From: Rhizobium sp. CFBP 8762 | GTDB lineage: Bacteria; Pseudomonadota; Alphaproteobacteria; Rhizobiales; Rhizobiaceae | DNA length: 64,000 nucleotides | Reading direction: 5' to 3' | NCBI RefSeq assembly: GCF_014841565.1 | Contig: NZ_JACYUD010000005.1 | Span: 276,706-340,705 of the forward strand | In this document: in pieces, positions 8,306 through 16,305 of the stretch | How positions within the stretch are numbered: the first letter of the stretch is position 1 | Layout of the letters: each line of letters begins with the position of its first letter | Translations under genes and position numbers: made by a program | Notes under the pieces: model-generated | What the model was told of the DNA's origin: nothing | Databases searched by the model: none | Seen by the model: the letters and a program-made list of their open reading frames with translations, nothing else

Positions 8306-8633
8306 TCTAAACGGCATGCATCCGCTTGCCATAGTTGCCTTCGGAATTAGCCTTGCAATCATTTTCGTGGCGACCCGCAGCGGTTACCTGAACGGCAAAG
8401 CGTCTAGCCCAGCAGCCAGTGCATCAACTGCCCAGGTTGCGGCAGTGATAGTTGATCCAACGGCGCTCAATCGAGCCTCAAGCTCGGTAGACAGCCTGAC
8501 CAGTACGCTTGTGCGACTGATTGAGGTTGCCGAAGACATGCAACGCTCACAAGCACACATGGCGACCGAACTGGATCGTATCCGAGAGGAAATGCGCATT
8601 CAGCGAGAAATATTCCGCCGTTCAAATTCATGA
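8292..8633 (+). CDS. Small membrane protein with coiled coil, spanin-like
   Basis: 113 residues from the ATG at 8292, which has GGAGAAAG directly upstream; the frame is open further left but with no better site. One membrane segment near the start (LAIVAFGISLAIIFVATRS) is followed by an Ala/Ser-rich linker and a charged helical region (LIEVAEDMQRSQAHMATEL, then REEMRIQREIF), likely a coiled coil. An N-terminal anchor plus periplasmic coiled coil at the end of a lysis cassette is what an inner-membrane spanin looks like. I see no embedded outer-membrane spanin lipobox, so this is a suggestion. Confidence 0.5.
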   Translation: MPLSDLNGMHPLAIVAFGISLAIIFVATRSGYLNGKASSPAASASTAQVAAVIVDPTALNRASSSVDSLTSTLVRLIEVAEDMQRSQAHMATELDRIREEMRIQREIFRRSNS

Positions 8634-8637
8634 ACCC

Positions 8638-8673
8638 GACCCCGTGGCCCTAACCGGCTGCGGGGTCTTTTTT
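8638..8673 (+). terminator. Intrinsic terminator of the phage late operon
   Basis: GACCCCG and its complement CGGGGTC form a stem separated by about 16 bases (which can pair further through GGC/GCC), followed by a run of six T. It starts 5 bases after the stop of the spanin-like gene and separates the rightward late operon from the leftward sugar genes. Confidence 0.85.
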
Positions 8674-8691
8674 GCGTTTCGATTTAATCGA

Positions 8692-10131
8692 TTATGCTTG
8701 ACTAAGCCATTCATCAAATTGCGGCAAAAACTCAGGCAACCTAACTTGCCACTGGTCAGTTCGAGGAGGCTGAGGCTCAAGCCAAGCTCTGTAATCTAAC
8801 CCTAGAACCGTTGATAGGCGGGCGTAGATAAACCGAAGAGCGTACGTCCCGTCCATAATTGGAAGTACTTCTAGAAATTTAGTTCCAGGTTGAGAAAATA
8901 TCAAATGCGATAAACCGGCACCGTGCGGTCCCACTATCCGCTTGGCGCTGGCACAAACAACGACTTTCTGCCAAAGGGGCATCTCAGCAAACAGTAGAGT
9001 ACTAAAACCCCGCTCTTTAAGAGACTGTTCAAGCTCGGCCTCGTTTACCATCGGACGTCTAAGTCCATCTCGACGGGATATGTAAATTCGTTCCGGACTA
9101 ACGAAGCCGTCTCTCGCGGCAATTGCAAAGGCATTGGCCGACATTTGCTCGAACATTGGTCCCGTCATTGACCAGTGGCGTAAACCAGCGAAACCGACAC
9201 TAGGCAACAATAGTCTTTTCACGAAAACAATATCGGACACCAGTTCAATTTGAGAATCTTGTAAACCAGCAAGCTTTACGCTTTCGAGTTCAAATCTTGG
9301 CCCGCCATCACGCATCAAGATTTTAAGGTTGGACGAGTCGGATAAAGGAACAATGCCCAGTTGCGGCATCCTATCTATAAGCCAGTGATAAACTCCCTTC
9401 GTTGCCATAATTCCGTTAACGGCATATTCAACTGTTTTACAATCGGACGGCTTTATCACAGGCATTGGGCGGCCATATGACTTTGCGACGGCACCGTCCT
9501 CGGACCACACCTGGCCGAAAGAGTCTACAAACACGTCCAACAACTCAATAGCACGTGGCGGAAGGGCGTTTTCCAGTCCCGATATAGAGTCGGAACAGGT
9601 GCTCTTCAGTGCATTCAGATGTTTTATATCGGTATCAGAAGACGCTAAAGCATCAAAGCGGCCAAACTTTCTGTCGTATACAGCGGTATTTGGAAGAAAC
9701 TGTAGCGCGCTTTTTCGTCTATTAGCGATCTTTGGATGTAGCTTTTTCAGCGTCCTCAGGATCTCGAGCTGGAGCAGACGATCTTTACGAGCGACTTTTG
9801 CAACTCGAATTGCTTGCGGCAAATAGCCCGAGTCGTCTACTATTTTTGTATCGCCATTCAGGACTGACCAGGCTTCGGAAGCGTAGCCGGCCTTTAGTAG
9901 CGGACGGATCGTAGCGTAGCGAATGTTTGGGGGCATGGTGGCTTTGGCGGCAGTTTCAGCTGTCGACTTGACAGCTTCAACATCATTCATCGCCAAAGAC
10001 GCCTCTATCCTAAGACCAAACAACCTCGGACGTTTTAAAAGACCGTTGAGGTCATTTGTTGAAGACATCACGTTAGACCATTCGGCTTTTGCAGCAAACT
10101 CCATGACATCTTTAAGCAGGTTCTTAGGCAT
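8692..10131 (-). CDS. Glycosyltransferase, family 61 (DUF563)
   Basis: 479 residues from the ATG at 10131, chosen because CCGGAGAA lies just upstream; an ATG six codons earlier is weaker. The N-terminal 160 residues are helical. The C-terminal half matches the GT61/DUF563 family: FGQVWSEDGAV, a region with HWLIDRMPQLG, and the family signature KRIVGPHGAGLSHLIFSQPG. Such enzymes add a sugar to polysaccharides, LPS or proteins. It is the last gene of a leftward operon that makes a CDP-sugar, so it probably transfers the product onto a surface glycan. This is inference from order. No membrane segment is seen. Confidence 0.8.
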   Translation of the reverse strand: MPKNLLKDVMEFAAKAEWSNVMSSTNDLNGLLKRPRLFGLRIEASLAMNDVEAVKSTAETAAKATMPPNIRYATIRPLLKAGYASEAWSVLNGDTKIVDDSGYLPQAIRVAKVARKDRLLQLEILRTLKKLHPKIANRRKSALQFLPNTAVYDRKFGRFDALASSDTDIKHLNALKSTCSDSISGLENALPPRAIELLDVFVDSFGQVWSEDGAVAKSYGRPMPVIKPSDCKTVEYAVNGIMATKGVYHWLIDRMPQLGIVPLSDSSNLKILMRDGGPRFELESVKLAGLQDSQIELVSDIVFVKRLLLPSVGFAGLRHWSMTGPMFEQMSANAFAIAARDGFVSPERIYISRRDGLRRPMVNEAELEQSLKERGFSTLLFAEMPLWQKVVVCASAKRIVGPHGAGLSHLIFSQPGTKFLEVLPIMDGTYALRFIYARLSTVLGLDYRAWLEPQPPRTDQWQVRLPEFLPQFDEWLSQA

Positions 10132-10167
10132 AGGTTCTCCGGAAAGCATTCTAAAACAATATTTGTG

Positions 10168-11031
10168 TTAAACGTTGAGTACGCTACGGGCACCCTCTAT
10201 CAGCTCAGAAATACCCTCTTTCAAAGTGACCTGCGGACTCCATCCCAACCGCTTTAAGAAAGTTGTGTCTGCTACCATTTCTGGCGGTTCACCTGGTCGA
10301 GGTGTCAGCGATTTTTCCCAAGGCTGATTGAAGCCACTAACATTAATTGCATAGTCAATGAATTCGGACAGTGGAACCGCGTTACCACTTCCGATGGGAA
10401 CATCTTGCCAAGGGGCAAGGTCGGATCGTGCGTTTATCAAAGCTAAAATTGCCGAAGCAGCATCATTGACATGAACAAAATCACGCTTTTGATTAGCAGG
10501 AGTGGTGATAAGCGGCTTTGTGTTTTCAACAAGATGCAGGGCCAGCATAGGTATAAATTTTACCGGGTCGTCTCCGGCGCCATAGATCATCTGCATTTGA
10601 GTATTTGCAACGTTTGCTTGGATTTTACCTTGACTGACCAACAAATGAGCTAGGTCAACGAACTGACGTTTTGTTTGAGCATAAAGATTGACGTCGGGAG
10701 GCAATGTTGTAGCGGTATTTATAAACAACGAGCCGGGCCCCATTGCCTCCAATAAAGCGGTACTCAGCGTAACGTTGGTATCTACCATTGATACAGCAGT
10801 TTCGCGGAGTCGCCCCTGCGCTGCGGCTAAGTGGATCAACACATCTGGTGCCAAAGCCTTGACGTGGTGACCCGCTTCGACAGAGCTTTCGAACCGAACG
10901 ACATTCCCTGGTTGGTTTGTTAATACTGAGGACATACGCGCGAGTAGCGTGACGTCTGCACCGTGTTCGGCCAGTACAGTTGCAACCGCCGTGCCGAGAA
11001 ATCCCGTAGCTCCAGTCATCACTATTCGCAA
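10168..11031 (-). CDS. NAD(P)-dependent epimerase/reductase (SDR) for a CDP-sugar
   Basis: 287 residues if it starts at the TTG at 11031. That start fits better than any ATG, because GGGAG lies just upstream, in the 16 bases after the stop of the dehydratase gene, and because the product then opens with LRIVMTGATGFLG. Motifs of the extended short-chain dehydrogenase family are present: the GxxGxxG nucleotide loop (GATGFLG) and the catalytic YxxxK (YAQTK). It follows a glucose-1-phosphate cytidylyltransferase and a CDP-glucose 4,6-dehydratase, so it most likely reduces or epimerises CDP-4-keto-6-deoxyglucose. No 3-dehydratase gene (ddhC/rfbH) is present, so a plain CDP-6-deoxyhexose is more likely than a 3,6-dideoxy sugar. 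Confidence 0.75.
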   Translation of the reverse strand: MRIVMTGATGFLGTAVATVLAEHGADVTLLARMSSVLTNQPGNVVRFESSVEAGHHVKALAPDVLIHLAAAQGRLRETAVSMVDTNVTLSTALLEAMGPGSLFINTATTLPPDVNLYAQTKRQFVDLAHLLVSQGKIQANVANTQMQMIYGAGDDPVKFIPMLALHLVENTKPLITTPANQKRDFVHVNDAASAILALINARSDLAPWQDVPIGSGNAVPLSEFIDYAINVSGFNQPWEKSLTPRPGEPPEMVADTTFLKRLGWSPQVTLKEGISELIEGARSVLNV

Positions 11032-11047
11032 CGTGTCGTCTCCCAGT

Positions 11048-12142
11048 TCACTGATTACGCGCAGCCATATCTGCAAGAAACAGATCGATTTCCGATTCGC
11101 TGAGCGAGCCTACATTTTCGCCGGCTCTTCGCCGGTGAGACCAATCAACGATTCGTTCGAGTGTTCTGTCCAAGCGCCAAGTTGGGCGCCATCCAAGTCG
11201 TTGACGCGCTTTTGAGCAATCTAGGGCAAGCGAATGTGCTTCGTGAGCTTGCGCGTCTTTTTCAAGTTCCCAACGGGCGTCGCCTCCATAGAGTTCGACC
11301 ATACGATCAACGATATAACCGACAGACCGGATATCATCTGGGTCACAGGCAAAATTCCAGCCTTCTGCCCAAGCGCTACCTTCCTCGTACAAGTGCTCGG
11401 CAATCCTTAGATACGCGCCGATCGGTTCGAGCACATGCTGCCACGGCCTAGTCGCGCTTGGGTTTCTTACTATTACAGGCTGGCTTTGTTCGAAAGCACG
11501 GAGGATGTCGGGGATCAAACGATCTTCTGCCCAGTCACCGCCGCCAATCACATTTCCGGCTCTGACCGATGCCACCTGGGGTGCATCAGGTGCGGTAAAG
11601 AAGGACTTACGCCACGAAGCGATCACAAGTTCACAGGCGCCCTTGCTGCTGCTGTAAGGATCGTGTCCACCCATTGGGTCGTTTTCCCGGTAACCCCATG
11701 GCCATTCGCTGTTCTCGTAACATTTATCACTGGTAACAGCGACAACGGCTTTAACCGATGGTGTAGCGCGTACAGCTTCTAGAACATGAACCGTACCCAT
11801 TACGTTTGTTGCGTAGGTTTCCGTCGGGTTGATATATGATTTGCGGACGAGCGCCTGGGCTCCGAGATGCAATACTATTTCAGGTTCGGCTTCCATCATT
11901 GCTTGCTTGACTACATCTGCATCGCGAATATCGCCGACAAGCGATTTCATCCGTTTTGCGATACCCGCTTCGTCAAAATGGCTTGGCTGAGTTGGTGGGG
12001 TAAGGGAAAGTCCGGTGACTTCTGCACCCCAGTGCGTCAACCACAATGACAGCCAAGATCCTTTGAATCCGGTGTGACCTGTAAGAAAGACTTTCTTGCC
12101 GCGCCACCACGAAGCGCGTTCATGTTCTGCTGGAACCGTCAT
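11048..12142 (-). CDS. rfbG: CDP-glucose 4,6-dehydratase
   Basis: 364 residues from the ATG at 12142, which overlaps the end of rfbF (ATGA) and follows GGAAGG. An upstream in-frame ATG would overlap rfbF by 40 bases. It converts CDP-glucose to CDP-4-keto-6-deoxyglucose. Hallmarks: NAD-binding loop [10 protein letters not shown] near residue 20, then [19 protein letters not shown] and the catalytic YxxxK in DPYSSSKG, which are specific for the RfbG/DdhB branch of the SDR family. The length is normal for the family. It is the second gene of the leftward rfbF-rfbG-epimerase-GT61 operon. Confidence 0.93.
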   Translation of the reverse strand: MTVPAEHERASWWRGKKVFLTGHTGFKGSWLSLWLTHWGAEVTGLSLTPPTQPSHFDEAGIAKRMKSLVGDIRDADVVKQAMMEAEPEIVLHLGAQALVRKSYINPTETYATNVMGTVHVLEAVRATPSVKAVVAVTSDKCYENSEWPWGYRENDPMGGHDPYSSSKGACELVIASWRKSFFTAPDAPQVASVRAGNVIGGGDWAEDRLIPDILRAFEQSQPVIVRNPSATRPWQHVLEPIGAYLRIAEHLYEEGSAWAEGWNFACDPDDIRSVGYIVDRMVELYGGDARWELEKDAQAHEAHSLALDCSKARQRLGWRPTWRLDRTLERIVDWSHRRRAGENVGSLSESEIDLFLADMAARNQ

Positions 12143-12912
12143 GCCCATACCTTCCAAGCTGCTTTTCCAGAGGCCCACAGAGCCTCAAGTGAATGCTTAT
12201 CACGCAACGTATCCATAGGTTGCCAAAAGCCTCGGTGCTGAAACGCCATTAGTTCGCCGTCCTGCGCGAGCCCGCGTAATGGCTCTTGTTCCCAGATTGT
12301 AGAATCACCAGCAATGCGTTCGATAACCTTCGGCGAGAGTACAAAAAAACCGCCATTGATCATTGCGCCGTCACCCTTCGGTTTCTCCTCAAAGTTGGTG
12401 ACTACACCGTCGTGCAAGCCCAAAGCTCCAAAACGACCCGGGGGATAGGCAGCAGTTAATGTCGCCAGTCGACCGTGTTGTTTATGGAATGCAAGGCTCG
12501 CGGTGATATCCACATCACCCAAGCCATCACCGTAGGTAAAGAAGAACGCTTCCTCATCGCGGACATGATCGGCTACGCGCAATAATCTACCGCCGGTCAT
12601 AGATTCCTCGCCGGTATCCACCAACGTAACACGCCAAGGTTCTGCCCAACGCCGGTGGAAAACCATTTCACCGGAAGACAAATCTATCGTCATATCTGAA
12701 TTATGAAGGGCGTAATTAGCAAAATATTCTTTGATCACGTAGCCTTTGTATCCGCAACATATCACAAAGTCTGTAACTCCGTGAGCTGCGTAGATTTTCA
12801 TCACATGCCAGAGAATTGGTCGACCGCCGATTTCCACCATCGGCTTTGGCTTCAAGGAAGTTTCTTCACTCAACCGGGTGCCAAGGCCCCCCGCGAGAAT
12901 TATAGCTTTCAT
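12139..12912 (-). CDS. rfbF: Glucose-1-phosphate cytidylyltransferase
   Basis: 257 residues, the usual length of RfbF/DdhA. It makes CDP-glucose from CTP and glucose-1-phosphate. The nucleotidyltransferase signature is intact: [18 protein letters not shown] followed by [16 protein letters not shown], and YGDGLGDVD holds the metal-binding Asp. The start has GAGGGA upstream. It is the first gene of the CDP-sugar operon; its promoter should lie in the A/T-rich stretch 12913-13242. Confidence 0.95.
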   Translation of the reverse strand: MKAIILAGGLGTRLSEETSLKPKPMVEIGGRPILWHVMKIYAAHGVTDFVICCGYKGYVIKEYFANYALHNSDMTIDLSSGEMVFHRRWAEPWRVTLVDTGEESMTGGRLLRVADHVRDEEAFFFTYGDGLGDVDITASLAFHKQHGRLATLTAAYPPGRFGALGLHDGVVTNFEEKPKGDGAMINGGFFVLSPKVIERIAGDSTIWEQEPLRGLAQDGELMAFQHRGFWQPMDTLRDKHSLEALWASGKAAWKVWA

Positions 12913-13242
12913 TATTATTCCCTCGTAATAATAGTTCGCGCTTAATAAGAAATATATCCTGTCTAATATGTTTATTTATTAGATTTATGTATTTCTTACC
13001 CTCGACATACCACCTTAATAGTCTAATCGGATGATGCTATAGGAGAGTCAACTACGAATTTATTACCAAGTAGGGGTAGGTCAAATTTCAACTCTTATCA
13101 TTCAGCATGCATTTTACCGGTGTTCACCGAAGGCTGGATGTAATATCCGTCATGAAACCTAGCCGAGAAGCAGAAACATCCGTCTTTTCGTTCTTGGATG
13201 CGTGTAAACGCTATGTTTTCCGTCCGAAATAGACGTGTTATC
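12913..13242. other. A/T-rich non-coding stretch upstream of rfbF
   Basis: No credible gene is seen in these 330 bases. They must hold the promoter of the leftward CDP-sugar operon. A perfect 7-base inverted repeat, TCTAATA and TATTAGA with 8 bases between, lies at 12962-12983, about 50 bases before the rfbF start, and could be an operator or part of the leader. On the right, the stretch begins directly after the end of the broken SRAP gene. Confidence 0.5.
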
Positions 13243-13856
13243 TCAGCTATCGTTCTGCATTCGCAGTAAGATCAAGTCCTGTTCCCTCAGCGGTCGCTGT
13301 AAACGGGAAGCATCTGACCATTCAGCGGTCAGCCACGTTTCGATTTCATCGTGCGTAATGAGAATAACGGGCATCGCTTTGGGGTGGATCGGCTTCACGA
13401 CCTCGTTTGCATCCGTTGTCAGAAACCCAAATATCTCATGATCCATCGGCCCTTCCGCTTTCTTGCGCTGGCCGTGCCATTTGGTCCAGATTCCCGCGAA
13501 GAAAAACAGGGGGCGCTCTTCATTGATCGCAAACCAGCCTTAGTATCTTCCCACTCGCTGAATGTCGTCGCTGGCACCGCGCACCGGTTCTGCGGCCCCA
13601 GCCAGCGTCGCCAGTGCGAGGATGCGGTGTTGCGAATGTTGGTGATCGGCGGTCCTGCATATTGCGGCGGGGACGGCATACCCCAGCGCAGGTTGGCGAG
13701 TTCACGCTTGCCATCCTCGCCGATGCGAACAACCGGGGCAGGGTAGTCGGGGTAGACATCGAGCGACGGAGGCAGGTTGCCGGTCATATCGCGGAACGTC
13801 CGTGTCAGTGCGCGAATCGCCTCCTGATTGGTGCTGACATTGTAGAGATTGCACAT
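13243..13856 (-). pseudogene. SRAP (YedK/HMCES-type) gene, frameshifted
   Basis: The first 105 codons read like an intact SOS-response-associated peptidase: MCNLYNV with the catalytic Cys2, LRWGMPSPP, TNIRNTASS, and TFSEWEDTKAG. At about 13535-13540 the frame is lost. The rest of the family sequence continues in another frame (WFAINEERPLFFFAGIWTKW, DHEIFGFLTTDANEVV, HPKAMPVIL) down to the stop at 13243. A loss of a single base, or of 3n+1 bases, at the ACTAAGGCTGG site explains this. Both the Cys and the His region exist, but in different frames. SRAP proteins form DNA-protein crosslinks with abasic sites. The gene is probably dead unless the shift is a sequencing error. Confidence 0.85.
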
Positions 13857-13960
13857 GCGAACTCGCCCTCCGGTTACACAAGTTAACTGAGACTGCGGTA
13901 TTTGGTTTCCAGCGGTAATAGCGACGCAAGTTCTTCACAGTGTAGACCAGTAAGGGGTAG

Positions 13961-13987
13961 AGCCCCATGGCTGACAGATACGGGGCT
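13961..13987. terminator. Possible terminator hairpin after the quorum-sensing operon
   Basis: AGCCCC and GGGGCT can pair across about 15 bases, with TTTAATTT on the plus-strand side. It lies 9 bases beyond the stop of the small ORF that ends the leftward luxR-luxI operon. On the minus strand there is no clear T run, so its role for that operon is doubtful. Confidence 0.3.
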
Positions 13988-13995
13988 TTAATTTC

Positions 13996-14262
13996 TCAGG
14001 CGCAGTTCTGGTAGTGTGGCAAACGTTGTTCGCTGTGCTGATAGGTCAGATCTTGGGACGCATATACAATTGCCGCAAAATCAGCCTTTGTCATATGATC
14101 CGGGTCGATGCCTTGCCAATCTGACGCGGCTTGCATGCTGCAGATATCCAACAAGTTGGCCAGTTCTGTCAGTCGCATCGCGCGCGCCTCGGCTGCGCTC
14201 GTCATCAAAGAGCGAAACAGGCTCCCGATCAATTCGTGCCTCGTGTTTTTTTCGGCTAACAT
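13996..14262 (-). CDS. Small protein translationally coupled to the AHL synthase
   Basis: 88 residues. Its ATG overlaps the luxI stop by one base (TAATG), so it is almost surely co-translated with the synthase. The sequence is helical (LIGSLFRSLMTSAAEARAM, LTELANLLDICSMQAA), with no membrane segment or motif that I know. In Rhizobium leguminosarum the small protein CinS is encoded in the same position, co-transcribed after cinI, and acts as an anti-repressor. A similar layout is seen here, but I cannot claim homology from reading alone. It could also be an anti-activator or modulator of the LuxR protein. Confidence 0.65.
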   Translation of the reverse strand: MLAEKNTRHELIGSLFRSLMTSAAEARAMRLTELANLLDICSMQAASDWQGIDPDHMTKADFAAIVYASQDLTYQHSEQRLPHYQNCA

Positions 14263-14918
14263 TACGCAGCCTCAAACTGGTTGGCGCTTATTTGAGAAAA
14301 CGCAGTTTGATATAGTGGGCGATCGACGTTCAGCGCGGAACGCATATTAGAAAGAACCATTTCTGAAACTTCGAATGCGCCACAGCACACCGGATACTTT
14401 CCGTAGAGATCGGCGCGACCCAACTCATCAACAAACACCCCCGCGCGCTTGTACAGCCTTCGCATATGCGGTTCGTAGTTGCTGATCATTGTGTGAATGC
14501 CATGGGCCATTGCGCATTCACACAACGCCAGGAGCAATAGACTGAAAGCGCGGCCGGGCTCCACTTCTGGCAAGTCCCGTGCCAAGGCGTCTTCATCCAC
14601 GCACATTCTCGTGCCCTCCCATATGCCAGGCTCAACAAGGTCAACAGCTTCCGGAAAAGTTTGGCGGAAAACATCGTACAGAAGCGTAGGGCCAGTCGTT
14701 GGCATCAGTCGCATGCCACCATACAGCTTGGTGCAACTATCGTCGCACCATAATAGGTACGCGGGATCAAGTTCATCGTATGTGTCGCGCTCATAGGAGT
14801 TTATGACCGGCACATTCCATCCAAGTTTGTCACAAAATACCAGTTTACGCAGCCGGAAAAACTGATCAAGCGTTTTTGAGTACCGTTGATATTCATGTTT
14901 CTGGACAATGACATACAT
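14262..14918 (-). CDS. Acyl-homoserine lactone synthase, LuxI family
   Basis: 218 residues if it starts at the ATG at 14918. This was preferred to the ATG at 14930 because GGAGAAGG lies within the first codons of the longer frame, two bases before the inner ATG, and LuxI proteins usually begin close to this point (MYVIVQKHEY). It makes an N-acyl-homoserine lactone signal from S-adenosylmethionine and acyl-ACP. Conserved LuxI residues are visible: Arg/Phe/Trp in FRLRKLVFCDKLGW, the Asp pair in YERDTYDELDP, Arg in YGGMRLMPT, and Glu and Arg in WEGTRMCVDE. It follows the luxR gene by about 60 bases. Confidence 0.95.
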   Translation of the reverse strand: MYVIVQKHEYQRYSKTLDQFFRLRKLVFCDKLGWNVPVINSYERDTYDELDPAYLLWCDDSCTKLYGGMRLMPTTGPTLLYDVFRQTFPEAVDLVEPGIWEGTRMCVDEDALARDLPEVEPGRAFSLLLLALCECAMAHGIHTMISNYEPHMRRLYKRAGVFVDELGRADLYGKYPVCCGAFEVSEMVLSNMRSALNVDRPLYQTAFSQISANQFEAA

Positions 14919-14977
14919 AACCTTCTCCATCGCATTGTTGCGACTTCTCTAATGAAAGAAATGCTGCATTAATTGAA

Positions 14978-15739
14978 TTACCTCATATGGGTCCCCTCAT
15001 TTGCGGGAACGATGTTTGGATTGATAATCCGTAATTTGGTCGCTAGCGATACGGCGGCCGAAATGGAGGAACAGCCCAGTTTATATCGAGCCGACTTAAT
15101 GTATCCTCGGGCTGTATGCTGCGATATCCCTAGAATTCGAGCTACGCTCTTGTGATCTTTGCCAAGTGCTGACCAATAAAGGCATTCAATTTCACGTCTG
15201 CCTAGAACAGGAATGGGGTCGGTCCCACCGTGTAATTCCAGTACGGCTTTCTTGTGAACGAGGTGCGCCAACTCTATCCAAGCGTCTCTGTTTGCGGCCA
15301 GAGTTATATCCCAGATATCCTCTGACGCTGCCGTGCTGAATGAAAGCAGTGCGCGCCGATTACCTTTGTCCCGAACTGGGATGGAGTAACCTTTATCACC
15401 TATATTGTGCAGCTTTGCGTCTTCGAAGAACGTTTGAGCAGATGGCGGAATCGTAACCTCGCGCCAGTCAAAAGGCATTTGCCTTTCAAATCCTTCACGA
15501 ATGATGGGATCGGTCTGTATGTAATTTTTCAGGAGGTAGCATGATACCCATTCGGGCGGGTAGGTTGTCCTCACAAACGGTGCATCAAAAGTTCCTGAAA
15601 CCGTTTGGGCGAGGTGGTATGTAACATAATCAACAGCATAGTTTTGCTGAATGAAGGTAATTGCCTCTTGAACACTGTTGCAACCTTTGGCTCTGTCGAA
15701 AGCTGTTTCGAAATTCGTTTTGACCGATCCGTTGCTCAT
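14978..15739 (-). CDS. LuxR-family quorum-sensing transcription regulator
   Basis: 253 residues, the normal LuxR length, starting at an ATG with GGGGAG upstream. The N-terminal autoinducer-binding domain keeps the typical Trp, Tyr, Asp and Trp residues (PPEWVSCYLLKNYIQTDPII, then FDWREV). The C-terminal HTH is LuxR type: LGRREIECLYWSALGKDHKS, then LGISQHTARGYIKSARYKLG. It should bind the signal made by the adjacent synthase and activate or repress target promoters. It is upstream of luxI in the same orientation, as in many alphaproteobacterial pairs. Confidence 0.95.
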   Translation of the reverse strand: MSNGSVKTNFETAFDRAKGCNSVQEAITFIQQNYAVDYVTYHLAQTVSGTFDAPFVRTTYPPEWVSCYLLKNYIQTDPIIREGFERQMPFDWREVTIPPSAQTFFEDAKLHNIGDKGYSIPVRDKGNRRALLSFSTAASEDIWDITLAANRDAWIELAHLVHKKAVLELHGGTDPIPVLGRREIECLYWSALGKDHKSVARILGISQHTARGYIKSARYKLGCSSISAAVSLATKLRIINPNIVPANEGTHMR

Positions 15740-15890
15740 GAAACTCCCCAGCGCGCTTGCTACGCTCGGTGTTTCTAATCATTAACCAGTGGTTTAGCCC
15801 CCTCATTTTGTAGGAGACCACAACATATTTTAGTCGATCTGAAATAAAGGCAATAAGTCAGCTAGCGTTTTTTATAGTCAAGTAAATATG

Positions 15891-15918
15891 CTATCAGTTG
15901 ACCGTCAATTGCTGACAG
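15891..15918. promoter_or_regulatory. Palindromic element upstream of luxR
   Basis: TTGACCGTCAA at 15898-15908 is a perfect 11-base palindrome. It is flanked by CTATCAG (15891-15897) and CTGACAG (15912-15918), which form a second imperfect inverted pair. It is about 150 bases upstream of luxR. It may be a regulator-binding site for the quorum-sensing operon or for the leftward gene group to its right. It does not match the classic lux-box closely. Confidence 0.35.
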
Positions 15919-15948
15919 GACGGGCGCACATATCCCCAAGACTGTTCC

Positions 15949-16044
15949 CTAAATGTAAGACCAAAGACGCCACAACTGTACGCCGAGCCCCGCTAACCCC
16001 AATAAGAGAACCACTGCAATAACCGTCGTTTCCAGTCTTGGCAT
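15949..16044 (-). CDS. 31-residue single-span membrane peptide
   Basis: This short frame begins MPRLETTVIAVVLLLGLAG and ends LWRLWSYI: a short cytoplasmic start, one strong hydrophobic helix and an aromatic, basic C-terminus. It starts 8 bases beyond the stop of the Excalibur-domain gene, so the two may be co-transcribed. GAGACC lies a short distance upstream as a weak ribosome-binding site. The longer frame (to 16140) would overlap the Excalibur gene and is less likely. Very small size makes this uncertain. Confidence 0.3.
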   Translation of the reverse strand: MPRLETTVIAVVLLLGLAGLGVQLWRLWSYI

Positions 16045-16051
16045 TAAGGTC

Positions 16052-16258
16052 TCAGCAAATTGATTCGCAGGGAGTGCCGTCCTTATCGCGGTCCAGCGCG
16101 CCGCCCCATGGGCATTGATCGAGGTAGTAACGTGCTTCATCGCAAGATCTGATCTTGCTGCACGTTTTCTTCGGGCTACAACTGTAGGACTGCGCTAGTT
16201 CGGTTTGATTGATAGGCGTAGACGAAGCAATGACAGCACTGAAAATGATGTTTAACAT
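16052..16258 (-). CDS. Small exported Excalibur-domain protein
   Basis: 68 residues. A hydrophobic start (MLNIIFSAVIASS) may be a signal peptide. The rest carries the Excalibur calcium-binding-like motif: CSPKKTCSKIRSCDEARYYL, then CPWGGALDRDKDGTPCESIC, with six cysteines and the DxDxDGxxCE loop. Excalibur domains are often found with secreted nucleases of the thermonuclease type, and such a gene is indeed close upstream (16306-16719). It probably acts outside the cytoplasm. The start has AGGAGA-type upstream sequence (in the TTAGGAGAAAC before ATG). Confidence 0.75.
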   Translation of the reverse strand: MLNIIFSAVIASSTPINQTELAQSYSCSPKKTCSKIRSCDEARYYLDQCPWGGALDRDKDGTPCESIC

Positions 16259-16305
16259 TAGTTTCTCCTAACCTACGTATGGTTAGGATAGCGCGCCCAG
16301 GTTGT

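Larger units (their letters stand above)
1..8673 (+). mobile_element. Prophage late region: tail and lysis modules (partial)
   Basis: A run of rightward, closely spaced or overlapping genes encodes a DUF2313-type tail protein, a glycine-rich tail protein, a tail fibre, small unknown proteins, a GH24 endolysin, holin-like membrane proteins and a spanin-like protein, closed by a strong intrinsic terminator. This order (tail end, then lysis) is typical of the end of a tailed-phage late operon. Head genes, tail tube and tape-measure genes, and the integrase would lie to the left, outside the window. Whether the prophage is complete or defective cannot be judged, but no gene seen here is broken. 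Confidence 0.85.

Noticed and set aside
14931..14977. Possible lux box directly before luxI
   Set aside because: Only a short AATGCAGCATT palindrome is seen, shorter and different from known lux-box sequences, so I did not list it as one.
15949..16140. 63-residue version of the small membrane peptide
   Set aside because: The longer start overlaps the Excalibur gene; only the last 31 residues look like a membrane peptide.
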